Positions 44,572-52,540 of a DNA stretch of 64,000 nt are shown here, in pieces. Positions within the stretch are counted from its first letter, which is position 1. Each line of letters opens with the position of its first letter. A program made the translations under genes and the position numbers. The DNA is taken from positions 727,308 through 791,307 of the forward strand of contig NZ_KQ948451.1 of NCBI RefSeq assembly GCF_001514115.1. The letters run 5' to 3'. This DNA is from Streptomyces olivochromogenes. GTDB taxonomy: Bacteria; Actinomycetota; Actinomycetes; Streptomycetales; Streptomycetaceae. Below the pieces are notes generated by a model. That model had not been told where the DNA came from, searched no databases, and was given only the letters and a program-made list of their open reading frames with translations.

Positions 44572-47500
44572 TCACTCGTACGCCGTCACCTGGTCGAGCG
44601 CCGCGTCCCGCACGTCGGCCACCGGGTGGCGGCGCAGTGCTCTCAGCTGCTCCCGCCAGGGCGTGGCCCAGCCCGTGCGGGCGCCGATCGCCCCGGTGAC
44701 GGCCGCCGCGAGCAGCCCCTGGCCGTGCCCGCCGTGCGCGCCCAACCGCCGCACCACCTCCAGCAGGACGTCGGGATCCCCCTCGTGCGCCCGCCGTCGC
44801 AGTCGCTCCCCGAGCTCCTGGGCCGTCCGTGCGGCCAGCGCCGGGCGTCCCTCGGTGAGCGCGGCCAGGCGCTCCAGGTCCCCCGGTTCCCCGTCCAGGT
44901 CCAGGTGGAACGCCGTGATCGCGGCCGCCTGCGGTACGAAGGCGTCGTACCCGGCGAGCAGCTCGCCGGCGGCGAGGGCCGCCGGCCGGATGGGCCGCGG
45001 GGCCGTTCTGGCCCGCTGGGCGAGGTACACGACGAGGTGGTCGACGCGCCGCCTGGCCGGTCGGTCGCGACGCTCGCCGGCATCGGCGCGGCCGATCTCC
45101 TCCGTCGCGGCGGCCGTCTCCGCCTCCGCCAACGTCCGCAGCGCCTGCTGAAGGCCCCGGCCGCCGCGTGGTGAGCCCGCCGCCGCGGTCACCAGACCAT
45201 TGGCCGCCGCGTGCCAGCTGATGCGTCCCGTCAGATCGGTGACGGCGTCGGCGAGGACCGTCGGCGACTCGGGGGACCAGGGCGCCCAGCGGGCCAGAGC
45301 GTCGAAGGCGAGGGTGGCGGTCTCGGGGTCTTCGGTGGACGACACCTCGCGAACCAGCCCGGCGTACCGCTCGCGTTGGGGCTCGGGCAGGTCCAGCGGG
45401 GTGACGCGCAGGATCGCGGTGCGCAGGACCGGCTCGGCGCCCGCGGCGTCGCGCAGCATGCCCCAGACCGGTTCCTCGGCGAGCAGACCGCCCGCGAAGG
45501 CCACGATGGCGGCGCGGACGTCGACATGGGTGCCCGGCGCCGCGTACGCCTCGGTCAGCAGCGCCGCCGCCCGTGGCATCGGGAGCCGTACGGCGGCGAG
45601 CCGGGCGGCCTCCTTGCGGCTGGTCACCTTGGCGCGCGGCGCGAAGAGCACCGCGCGCAGTTGCGCGGCCAGGAGCGAGGGTGCCACGTACCGGGACGCC
45701 TGCGTGGCCGCGTAGACCGCGACCCGGGCCCGCTCGCCATCCGCGTGCGCCAGCAGCTCGGGCAGCGCGTCGGCGGGCCGGTCCGTCCGGGCGAGTGCGG
45801 CGAGCGCCGCCTCGGCGAGCAGCACGTCCGGGGACCCGGTCCAGTGGCGTACGAGATCGGTGCCGCGGCCCGGGACGAGGGCGCACTGCGCGACGGCGGC
45901 GGCCCGTTCGAAGAGCGGCAGCGCGGCGTCCTCGGCCTGGTCCGCCAGCTGTCGTGCCACCGCGCGCTGTTGGCGTGGCACCCAGCGCCGTACGTCACGG
46001 TCCACCGGTACGGTCCAGGGGGTGCCCTTGGTCAGAAAGCGGCCGTAGGGGGGAGTCTCGGCGAGCAGCGGGTCGAGCAGGTCGGTGCGGCGTCGGGTGA
46101 CGATCCGCAGGACGGGCCACAGCGCGCCCGCGGACGGTTCGAACGCGAGGACGCGGGCCACCCGTTCGTCGCGGGTCGCGGGGGGCTCGAGCCACAGTTC
46201 GACCGCGTGGCGCATGGTCGCGTCGTTGCCGTACCGGATGGCCTGCCAGAGGAGTTCCTGAAGTTCGGGCATGCCGGCGGCGCGCCGCCCGACCGCGCGG
46301 GCGATCGTGAAGGCGAGGCTGTAGTCGGCCTTTTCGGCGCCCGCCTCGATCCAGGGGCGCAGGGCCTCGTACACCTGGTGCTCCTGGCCGCGCCGCAGGG
46401 CCGTGTCGAGACGGCCGAGGTCGGCGCGACCGGTGTTGCCGGAGATCCGGACCAGGGTGCGCAGGGCCCAGTTCACCAGCTCACGCCGTCCGCCCGCCGC
46501 GTGCTCGCGCAGTACGGACAGGGCGAGGTCGCTGAGATTCTGCCGGGTGGCGGGCGAGGAGTCGCGGGCCTCGACGGCGTCCGCGGTGATGCGGTCGAGG
46601 TGCGGCTCGGCGTCCTCGGTGAACAGCGCGGGCCGCACCCCGGACAGTGCGCCGAGCGCGGCCGAGCGCACCGGGTCGTGTTCGTTGCGCAGCCGGGCCA
46701 TCTCCTCCAGGACGGAGGTGACGGCGGCGTGGTCGCCGGAGCGGGCGGCGTTGCGGATGAGCAACGGCCAGGCTTCGGCGCGGTCTTCGGCGGCCGGGCG
46801 GCGGGTGGCCTCGACGAGCCGTTCGCGAGCTTCCGCGACGGGCAGGAAGGACTCGGCGAGCAGCAGGGAGTTCCAGAGGGCGCCGTGCTCGCGTGCGACG
46901 GCCGCCATGCGTCGGGCCTCTTCGGCGACACAACTGCGGGGCAGCACCGCGAGGATGAACACGTCGACGGTGGCGTGTCCGGCTCCTCGGCCTTCCAGCG
47001 CGGCCCGGTAGAAGGCGTGGCGTCGCGCCGGCGGCAGCGCCTTGACGAGCGGCGCGAGATCACCCCAGTCGGCCAGGACCCGGCTGAATGCCAGGAGTTC
47101 GGGCGCGTCGGAACGGGCCAGCCTGCGCAGCACGGTGGGCCTCAGGGCCCTGTAGCGGCGCGCGGCGAATCCGGTGGGGGTGAGCAGCAGGCGCAACAGC
47201 CCGCTCGGGTCGGCCGCCGCGAACCGCGGGAAGTGGTCGTGCAGCGGGAGGGGCAGGGTGGCGGGCCCGAAGCGTTCAAAAAGGTCGAGCACGCGCAGGG
47301 GCTGCGTCGCGACCGTGGCGGCCACACCTGGGACGTACCGGCCCCACCAGGTGTCCCGCAGGGCCTCGGGGAGCGCCGCCAGTTCGCCTTCGGCGACGTC
47401 GAGAAGGGTGCCGGGATGCCGCTTGGCGAGGGTCTTCCAGCCGGTGACGGCGTGGAAGAGTTCGGGCAGCAGGCGGGCGACCGTCTCCGGCGCGCAGCCC

Positions 47501-47940
47501 GGCAGCAGCCGGGCCGCCTCGGCGTCGCCCCAGTCCCGCCGCAGCCCCGGCAGCAGCCGGTCGGCCAGTGCCGTGCGCCGTCCCGCGACGATCGCGCGCA
47601 ACAGCTCCCTGCGGACCGCCTCCGGGGCGTCGGCGAGCGCCGACTCGTAGGCGGAGTCGGGCACTTGGAGGCTGTCCGCGACCCGGAGAGCCTGTCCGCG
47701 CACGAAGGCGTCCCGGTCGGCGATGCGGTCCGCGATCCACTCGGTGTCGCGGCCGACGGCGGCCGCGACGACGGCGATCCCCCGTTCGTACGGTCCGCGT
47801 GATTCGAGTTCTTCCAGCACGGGCCGCAGCGGCTCCTGCTCCTTCACCCGCAGGGCGAGTTCGCGCATGCGCTGGGGGAAGGGCAGCGGGTCGAGGGCGT
47901 TGAGCAGACTTTCGGCGTGCCGCTGCGGGGTGCGATCCAT
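44572..47940 (-). CDS. Large HEAT-repeat-like helical protein of unknown function (1122 residues)
   Basis: A 1122-residue protein made almost entirely of amphipathic helix pairs rich in Ala, Leu and Arg; for example [65 protein letters not shown] and RAAIVAFAGGLLAEEPVWGMLRDA. This is the profile of HEAT/armadillo solenoids. There is no signal peptide or catalytic motif. It starts at ATG 47940, 98 bases after the tRNA-Trp-like gene and on the same strand as LRR, SDR and the two upstream tRNAs, so it may be the last gene of that unit. Role unknown; solenoids usually bind protein or nucleic acid. Confidence 0.8.
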   Translation of the reverse strand: MDRTPQRHAESLLNALDPLPFPQRMRELALRVKEQEPLRPVLEELESRGPYERGIAVVAAAVGRDTEWIADRIADRDAFVRGQALRVADSLQVPDSAYESALADAPEAVRRELLRAIVAGRRTALADRLLPGLRRDWGDAEAARLLPGCAPETVARLLPELFHAVTGWKTLAKRHPGTLLDVAEGELAALPEALRDTWWGRYVPGVAATVATQPLRVLDLFERFGPATLPLPLHDHFPRFAAADPSGLLRLLLTPTGFAARRYRALRPTVLRRLARSDAPELLAFSRVLADWGDLAPLVKALPPARRHAFYRAALEGRGAGHATVDVFILAVLPRSCVAEEARRMAAVAREHGALWNSLLLAESFLPVAEARERLVEATRRPAAEDRAEAWPLLIRNAARSGDHAAVTSVLEEMARLRNEHDPVRSAALGALSGVRPALFTEDAEPHLDRITADAVEARDSSPATRQNLSDLALSVLREHAAGGRRELVNWALRTLVRISGNTGRADLGRLDTALRRGQEHQVYEALRPWIEAGAEKADYSLAFTIARAVGRRAAGMPELQELLWQAIRYGNDATMRHAVELWLEPPATRDERVARVLAFEPSAGALWPVLRIVTRRRTDLLDPLLAETPPYGRFLTKGTPWTVPVDRDVRRWVPRQQRAVARQLADQAEDAALPLFERAAAVAQCALVPGRGTDLVRHWTGSPDVLLAEAALAALARTDRPADALPELLAHADGERARVAVYAATQASRYVAPSLLAAQLRAVLFAPRAKVTSRKEAARLAAVRLPMPRAAALLTEAYAAPGTHVDVRAAIVAFAGGLLAEEPVWGMLRDAAGAEPVLRTAILRVTPLDLPEPQRERYAGLVREVSSTEDPETATLAFDALARWAPWSPESPTVLADAVTDLTGRISWHAAANGLVTAAAGSPRGGRGLQQALRTLAEAETAAATEEIGRADAGERRDRPARRRVDHLVVYLAQRARTAPRPIRPAALAAGELLAGYDAFVPQAAAITAFHLDLDGEPGDLERLAALTEGRPALAARTAQELGERLRRRAHEGDPDVLLEVVRRLGAHGGHGQGLLAAAVTGAIGARTGWATPWREQLRALRRHPVADVRDAALDQVTAYE

Positions 47941-48037
47941 GCGGGGATTGTGCCCTGCTGAGGCGCGCGCGGCGTACTGGTTTCCCGGTGCGCTCCGGCG
48001 AACCGGGGCCATCGTCGGAAACCGTGAGGGGAAGGGG

Positions 48038-48112
48038 GCGGGGCGGCTGGATTCGAACCAGCGTGTTCCGGTTTTGGAGACCAGGTGCGCCTGCCTCTGC
48101 GCTACGGCCCCG
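48038..48112 (-). tRNA. Atypical tRNA-Trp(CCA)-like gene
   Basis: Read on the minus strand: anticodon arm CTGGT-CTCCAAA-ACCGG (anticodon CCA), T-arm GCTGG-TTCGAAT-CCAGC, 5-base variable loop, D-stem GCGC/GCGC with loop AGAGGCAG. The 3' acceptor strand CGCCCCG pairs with CGGGGC-G only if one C (48107) is bulged, and two bases instead of one separate D-stem and anticodon stem. CCA is not encoded. Its 5' 11 bases overlap the end of the LRR gene, whose TAG stop supplies tRNA bases 8-10. It may be a functional odd tRNA, a tRNA-like structure or a decaying gene. Confidence 0.65.
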
Positions 48113-49325
48113 CCCTTGAGTCCGAGCGTAGCGGCGCCGTGCGGTGGACGCTGCGTACGGCGGCGATGTCGGCCGGGACGGACGGCATCGGGATGTGCGC
48201 GCTGAGCGCGTCCAGACGCCGCTTCACACTGGTCGCGATGGACTGCCCCAGCACGAACCGGGTGGCGGTAGCGGCGCGCGGGGCGGTGTCGAGGAGACGG
48301 TGGGCCTCGCGGCTGCGCATGCCGGTGTGGGCGAGGACGAGATGGGTGAGGCGGTGTTCGGCGCTCGCGAGGGTGTGCGCGATGTCGGTGGCCGCCGTGA
48401 GGTCGACGTGGTTGTCGGCGGCGCCGAGCACCGCGGCCGCCCGCACCCGCCCGAGGTCGAGCAGGGTGACCCCCGCCGCGGTCGCCGCCGCCACCAGTCG
48501 GGCGGCGGCGCTCGGCCCGATGCCGTTGCTGGCGACGGAGAGCCGGGTGAGCCGTCCGTGCGGCGCCCGCGCCAGCGCGTCGGCGAGGCGCAGCGCGCCC
48601 GCGTCGCCCAACCCCGCTGCGGATACGTAGAGTTCGTCGAGCGCGCCCTCGGCGATGAGCGCGGACAGCGGCACCGCACCCGCCGCTCCGAGCGGATTGC
48701 CGCCCACGAACAGCCGCTCGATGCGGCGGCCGTTCTCCGTCGCGGCGAGGAGGGCGTCGGCGAGGACCACGGCGCCCGTCGCGTCGAGCCCGGTCTGCAC
48801 GAGGTCCAGTGTGCGCAACGACCGTGCGGCCTCGACGAGTTCGGCCACGGCCCGCCCTCCCCCGCTGCCCAGCGGGTTGCGTTTGAGCCAGACGCCCGTG
48901 ACGACCCACGGCGAGGCGCGCAGGTTGTCGGCGATGCGGCAGGCGCCGCCCGCGGTGATCCCGTTGCAGCCGAGGTACAGCGTCTCGACCTCGGCGCGCG
49001 CGGCGACCGCGGCGGCACCCTCGTCGCCGAGCCCGTCGGTGCCGAGCAGCAAATGCCGTACGGGAGAAGGCTTGTCCGAGACGGCGGACAGGTCGGAGAG
49101 GGCCTCGGCGACCAGCGCCGCGCCCCGCGCTCCGAGTCCCTGCTTGCACAGGTCGAGGCGCCCGTCGGGCAGCGCCGTACCGGCCGTGAAGTCGAGCCGC
49201 TCACCGGCCGGACGGCCGTCGCGCAACCAGTCGAGCAGCGGGGCGAGTTCGGTCAATGGGCGCGCTACGACCGCCGGTACGCCCGCGAACCGCGGGTCCC
49301 GCTTCCGCTCCGGCTCGGTCACCAT
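48102..49325 (-). CDS. Leucine-rich-repeat protein of the ribonuclease-inhibitor (RNI) type
   Basis: A 407-residue protein with about ten RNI-like repeats of 27-30 residues, pattern LxxLxLxxNxLGxxGAxxLAxAL; examples are VETLYLGCNGITAGGACRIADNL, LDELYVSAAGLGDAGALRLADAL and LTRLSVASNGIGPSAAARLVAAA. The N-terminal ~60 residues are a cap (RFAGVPAVVARPLTELAPLLDWL). No signal peptide, so cytoplasmic. The ATG at 49325 overlaps the SDR stop by seven bases, so the two are translationally coupled. Its stop lies inside the tRNA-Trp-like gene. RNI-type solenoids bind proteins; whether this one binds a ribonuclease is only suggested by the name. Confidence 0.85.
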   Translation of the reverse strand: MVTEPERKRDPRFAGVPAVVARPLTELAPLLDWLRDGRPAGERLDFTAGTALPDGRLDLCKQGLGARGAALVAEALSDLSAVSDKPSPVRHLLLGTDGLGDEGAAAVAARAEVETLYLGCNGITAGGACRIADNLRASPWVVTGVWLKRNPLGSGGGRAVAELVEAARSLRTLDLVQTGLDATGAVVLADALLAATENGRRIERLFVGGNPLGAAGAVPLSALIAEGALDELYVSAAGLGDAGALRLADALARAPHGRLTRLSVASNGIGPSAAARLVAAATAAGVTLLDLGRVRAAAVLGAADNHVDLTAATDIAHTLASAEHRLTHLVLAHTGMRSREAHRLLDTAPRAATATRFVLGQSIATSVKRRLDALSAHIPMPSVPADIAAVRSVHRTAPLRSDSRAGP

Positions 49326-50656
49326 TCCGCCTCCCGGTAGTCCTTGAGGAACACCCCGGACACGGGTGCGCCCGCCTCGCCCCGCACGATCGGGTCGTAC
49401 ACCCGGGCCGCTCCGTCCACGATGTCGAGGGGGGTGCGGAACCCCGCGCCCGCCATCCGCTCCTTCTTGGGAGCGGGGTTCTCGTCGGTGATCCAGCCGG
49501 TGTCGACGGCGCACATGTGCACGCCCTGTTCGGCGAGTTCGGCGGCGCTGGTGCGCGTGAGCATGTTGAGCGCGGCCTTGGCCATGTTGGTGTGCGGATG
49601 GCCGGCCGTCTTGTTGCGTACGGCGAAGCGGCCCTCGACGGCGGTGACGTTGACGACATATCGCCGCGGGTGGGGCGAGGCGAGCAGCAGGGGCAGCAGC
49701 CGGTCGCAGAGCAGCGCCGGGGCGAGCGCGTTGACCAACTGGGTCTCCAGGACCTCGGCCGGGTCGAGTGCGCCCAGCCGGGCCGACCAGGAGTTCTCCG
49801 GGGAGGGGTCGGGCAGCAGCCCTGCCTCGTCGGCCTCCCGCAGCGCCGCGGGGAGCGCCGAGGGACCACCACCGGCCAGCGCCCGCATCGGCGTGAACCC
49901 CGGTGCCTCCCGGGCCCCTTCGGGCAGTCCGGCGCGCTCCCCGGCGGCCAGCAGCGCGTACGAGTCGGCGGGCCGCCGTACCGTCTGCGCGGCGTTGTTG
50001 ACCAGGATGTCGAGGGGCTCACCCTCCTGCCTCAACTGCTCGCAGATCCCCAGTACCTGGCGCGGATCACGGAGATCCACCGCCAGCACCGTCAGTCGGT
50101 CCAGCCACTTCGCGCTGCCCGGTTCGGCGCGGAAGCGACGCATGGTGTCGTGTGGAAAGCGGCTGGTGACGAGGAGTTCGGCGCCGTCGCGCAGCATCAT
50201 CAGGGCCAGCTGGAAGCCGATCTTGACCCGGCCTCCGGTGAGCAGCGCGCGACGGCCGCTCAGGTCGGTGGTGAGCGCACGCCGGGCGGTGTTGTCGGCG
50301 GCGCAGTCGGGGCACAGCCGGTGGTAGAAGGCGTCGACCTGTCGATAGGACGTCTTGCAGACATAGCAGGAGCGGGGCTTCACGAAGAGGCCGCCGCCTC
50401 CGGGGCGGGCGAGCGGTGCGTCCTCCCGCCGGTCGAGCGCTCCTGTCGCGGTCGCGGCCATCACGGCCGCGTCGGCGGCGGAGAGTTCGGCGCCGCGCAC
50501 CTTGCGCCTGCGCATCCGCCCGTCTCGCGCGAAGGACGCGGCGACCTGTTCGGCGCGCAGCCTCACCGGGTCGTCGACGGGCAGTGCCCGCAGTTTGCCG
50601 ACCGTACGGTGGAACGCCGCCAGTTCGTCCTGTGTGATCGCGCCGCCGTCACCCAT
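49319..50656 (-). CDS. Zinc-ribbon short-chain dehydrogenase with degenerate active site
   Basis: A 445-residue protein. Residues 1-~90 are helical and charged. Cys97, Cys100, Cys115 and Cys118 (CYVC...CPDC) form a likely zinc ribbon. The SDR domain follows: NAD(P) loop TGGRVKIG (140-147), VDLRD (~193), LVNNAA (219-223), then a ~65-residue insertion before VNALAP (~308). The usual catalytic Ser region reads VNVTAVEG and the YxxxK reads TNMAK, so Tyr is Thr356 while Lys360 remains. Ordinary SDR catalysis is doubtful; a binding or altered chemistry is possible. It lies 28 bases after the tRNA with anticodon CTC. Confidence 0.85.
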   Translation of the reverse strand: MGDGGAITQDELAAFHRTVGKLRALPVDDPVRLRAEQVAASFARDGRMRRRKVRGAELSAADAAVMAATATGALDRREDAPLARPGGGGLFVKPRSCYVCKTSYRQVDAFYHRLCPDCAADNTARRALTTDLSGRRALLTGGRVKIGFQLALMMLRDGAELLVTSRFPHDTMRRFRAEPGSAKWLDRLTVLAVDLRDPRQVLGICEQLRQEGEPLDILVNNAAQTVRRPADSYALLAAGERAGLPEGAREAPGFTPMRALAGGGPSALPAALREADEAGLLPDPSPENSWSARLGALDPAEVLETQLVNALAPALLCDRLLPLLLASPHPRRYVVNVTAVEGRFAVRNKTAGHPHTNMAKAALNMLTRTSAAELAEQGVHMCAVDTGWITDENPAPKKERMAGAGFRTPLDIVDGAARVYDPIVRGEAGAPVSGVFLKDYREAEW

Positions 50657-50684
50657 GTGTCCCCGCCCCGCGTGTGCGCCGCCG

Positions 50685-50756
50685 TGGTCCTGACCGGATT
50701 CGAACCGGCGTATCCGCCTTGAGAGGGCGGCGAGTCTGCCTCTGCTCTACAGGACC
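50685..50756 (-). tRNA. Atypical tRNA with anticodon CTC (Glu-type)
   Basis: 72 bases on the minus strand. Acceptor GGTCCTG/CAGGACC is a perfect 7-bp stem with discriminator A73. D-stem GAG/CTC with loop CAGAGGCAGA, anticodon arm CCGCC-CTCTCAA-GGCGG, 4-base variable loop ATAC, T-arm GCCGG-TTCGAAT-CCGGT. No encoded CCA. The anticodon and T arms resemble normal actinobacterial tRNA-Glu(CTC), but the acceptor and D-arm do not. It ends 28 bases before the SDR start and shares its body with the next tRNA upstream. Confidence 0.8.
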
Positions 50757-50803
50757 CTGCTGTCCCGATCCATTCCGGCCCGATCCATTCCGGCCGGACG
50801 CAG

Positions 50804-50875
50804 CCCGGACGACCGGATTCGAACCGGCGTATCCGCCTTGGCAAGGCGGCGAGTCTGCCTCTGCTCTACGCCCGG
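50804..50875 (-). tRNA. Atypical tRNA with anticodon GCC (Gly-type)
   Basis: 72 bases on the minus strand. Acceptor CCGGGCG/CGTCCGG (seven pairs with one G-T, C1-G72) and discriminator G73. From position 8 to 65 it is identical to the CTC tRNA 48 bases downstream, except for three bases in the anticodon loop (TTGCCAA instead of CTCTCAA). C1-G72 and G73 are not the usual identity elements for bacterial tRNA-Gly, so charging by GlyRS is uncertain. First element of the tRNA-SDR-LRR-tRNA-HEAT unit. Confidence 0.8.
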
Positions 50876-50942
50876 GTGCGCCACGGCGATCCTAGCCACC
50901 GCCACCGGTTCGCCCCACCGAATTACGGCAGGGTCCCGGACC

Positions 50943-50976
50943 GAGCAGGACACCGGACCGGGCAGGACACCGGACC
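50943..50976. repeat. 17-bp tandem repeat upstream of the atypical tRNA unit
   Basis: GAGCAGGACACCGGACC (50943-50959) is followed by GGGCAGGACACCGGACC (50960-50976), and a degenerate third copy with GGCAGGTCACCGGG continues to about 50992. They lie between the WhiB-like gene and the GCC tRNA, where the unit's promoter should be. Confidence 0.7.
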
Positions 50977-51094
50977 GGGGGCAGGTCACCGGGGCGAGGC
51001 GCCGGACCAGGACAAGGCGCCGCCCGGACGCGGCTGTTCACGGCGTCCGGTGCGGAGCCCGGCGTCGTCGGGGCCGTTCTCGGCGTCGTAGGGG

Positions 51095-51343
51095 TCAGTT
51101 CTGGTCCGAGCGCCGGAGGCTGAGCCGTTCTTTCTCGGACAGGCCGCCCCAGACGCCGAAGCGTTCGTCGTTGTTCAGCGCGTACTCGAGGCAGGCGGAG
51201 CGCATCTCGCACATCCCGCAGATGCGCTTTGCCTCACGCACCGAGCTGCCCGGCTCGGGAAAGAAGAAATCGGCCCCGGTCTGCGCGCACAACGCCTGCT
51301 CCTGCCAGGCGGAGTCGGCCGGGGTCATGGTGTCGGTGTGCAT
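51095..51343 (-). CDS. WhiB-like (Wbl) iron-sulfur transcriptional regulator
   Basis: An 82-residue Wbl protein. Four cysteines (ALCAQTGADFFFPE, then KRICGMCEMRSAC) bind a 4Fe-4S cluster, and RFGVWGGLSEKERLSLRR holds the GVWGG turn and basic tail. The closest known type is WhiB itself rather than WblE or WhiD. It acts with the principal sigma factor in development or stress. ATG 51343; the frame extends upstream to 51460 without similarity. From memory the S. coelicolor counterpart is SCO6715. It precedes the tRNA unit on the same strand by 219 bases. Confidence 0.92.
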   Translation of the reverse strand: MHTDTMTPADSAWQEQALCAQTGADFFFPEPGSSVREAKRICGMCEMRSACLEYALNNDERFGVWGGLSEKERLSLRRSDQN

Positions 51344-51576
51344 GTGGAGGATCGTGCCGCGCGGCGAAAAACGTTCGATCAACGTGGGATCAACGCCACG
51401 TTCCGAAGTGCCAGGCGGCTCGCCGCAGCGCATGAAAACAAAACAAACATAACCGATCACCCAGGGTAATCACCATGGTCTCTCCTGTCCGTGGTGGGAG
51501 TCCTGGCAGCGATTGTCAGTGGGCGGTGCCAGACTCGGCAGTACAGGCAACGGGACCCCTCAAAGGAGGGCACAAC

Positions 51577-52368
51577 ATGCTCACCACCCGTTTTGTCACC
51601 GGCGCTCCGAACTGGCTCGATGTCGGCACCCCCGACATCGACGGCGCCTCATCCTTCTATGGCGGCCTCTTCGGCTGGCAGTTCCAGTCCGCAGGGCCCG
51701 ACGCCGGCGGCTACGGTTTCTTCCAGCTCGCCGGAAAGACCGCCGCGGGCGGTATGCAGACCACCGAGGAGCAGGGCCCGCCCTCCTGGACGGTGTACTT
51801 CCAGAGCCCCGACGCGCAGGCCACGGCCAAGGCGGCCGAGCAGGCCGGCGGCAGTGTGATCGTCCAGCCCATGGACGTCATGAGCCAGGGTCACATGGCG
51901 ATCCTCGGGGACGAGGCGGGTGTGCCCTTCGGCATCTGGCAGCCCGGCCTGACCAAGGGCATCGACGTGGCGGGTGACCCGGGTTCGCTGTGCTGGGTCG
52001 AGCTCTACACCCCGGACGAGCCGGCGGCCGCGGCGTTCTACAACTCCGTGTTCGGCTGGGAGACCTCGGCCACCGCGTTCCCCGGGGGCACATACACCTG
52101 TATCAACCCCGCCGGGGCCGAGGAGTCGGACATGTTCGGCGGCGTCGTGCCGCTGGCCGACGACCCGACCGAGGCCCAGTCGGGCGCGTACTGGCTGCCG
52201 TACTTCGAGGTCACCGACACGGACGCCACCGTCCGCAAGGCCCAGGAGCTGGGCGGCACGGTCCGCATGCCCGCCACGGACCTGGAGGGCGTCGGCCGCA
52301 TGGCGAAGCTCGCCGACCCGTACGGGGCACGCTTCGCGGTCATCAAGAGCGCGGTTCGGGAGAGCTGA
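51577..52368 (+). CDS. VOC-family protein with two glyoxalase/bleomycin-resistance domains
   Basis: A 263-residue tandem VOC protein. Domain 1 begins NWLDVGTPDIDGASSFYGGLFGW and domain 2 CWVELYTPDEPAAAAFYNSVFGW, each ending in DPYGARFAVI/EAGVPFGIWQ-type strands. Tandem VOC proteins in Streptomyces include hydroxylases and glyoxalase-like proteins of unknown substrate. ATG 51577 has the near-perfect ribosome site AAAGGAGGG seven bases upstream. It is divergent from the wbl gene and followed by the TetR gene, 172 bases downstream. Confidence 0.9.
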   Translation: MLTTRFVTGAPNWLDVGTPDIDGASSFYGGLFGWQFQSAGPDAGGYGFFQLAGKTAAGGMQTTEEQGPPSWTVYFQSPDAQATAKAAEQAGGSVIVQPMDVMSQGHMAILGDEAGVPFGIWQPGLTKGIDVAGDPGSLCWVELYTPDEPAAAAFYNSVFGWETSATAFPGGTYTCINPAGAEESDMFGGVVPLADDPTEAQSGAYWLPYFEVTDTDATVRKAQELGGTVRMPATDLEGVGRMAKLADPYGARFAVIKSAVRES

Positions 52369-52460
52369 GCGTACGAGCGAGGCCGGTGGGGCTCCTGCAC
52401 GTGGGCCCCACCATCCCCTCTCCAGTCCTGCCCTGCTCCGCTGCACTCCGCCCGGAAAAC

Positions 52461-52520
52461 GGGGAATACTCCCCAGTTCTCGGTTCGACGATATCATCAG
52501 TTCCGGGGAGCACTCCCCGG
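52461..52520. promoter_or_regulatory. Two matching palindromes GGGGA-N4-TCCCC before the TetR gene
   Basis: GGGGAATACTCCCC (52461-52474) and CCGGGGAGCACTCCCCGG (52503-52520) share the core GGGGARYACTCCCC and are 44 bases apart. They bracket the likely promoter of the TetR gene, whose ATG is at 52541, fitting autoregulation by a TetR dimer pair. Confidence 0.8.
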
Positions 52521-52540
52521 AACTTCCGAGAGGCGACACG

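Noticed and set aside
45211..47802. 863-codon open frame antisense to the large HEAT-type gene
   Set aside because: It is repetitive Gly/Arg/Gln-rich sequence without domains, as expected opposite a high-GC coding region.
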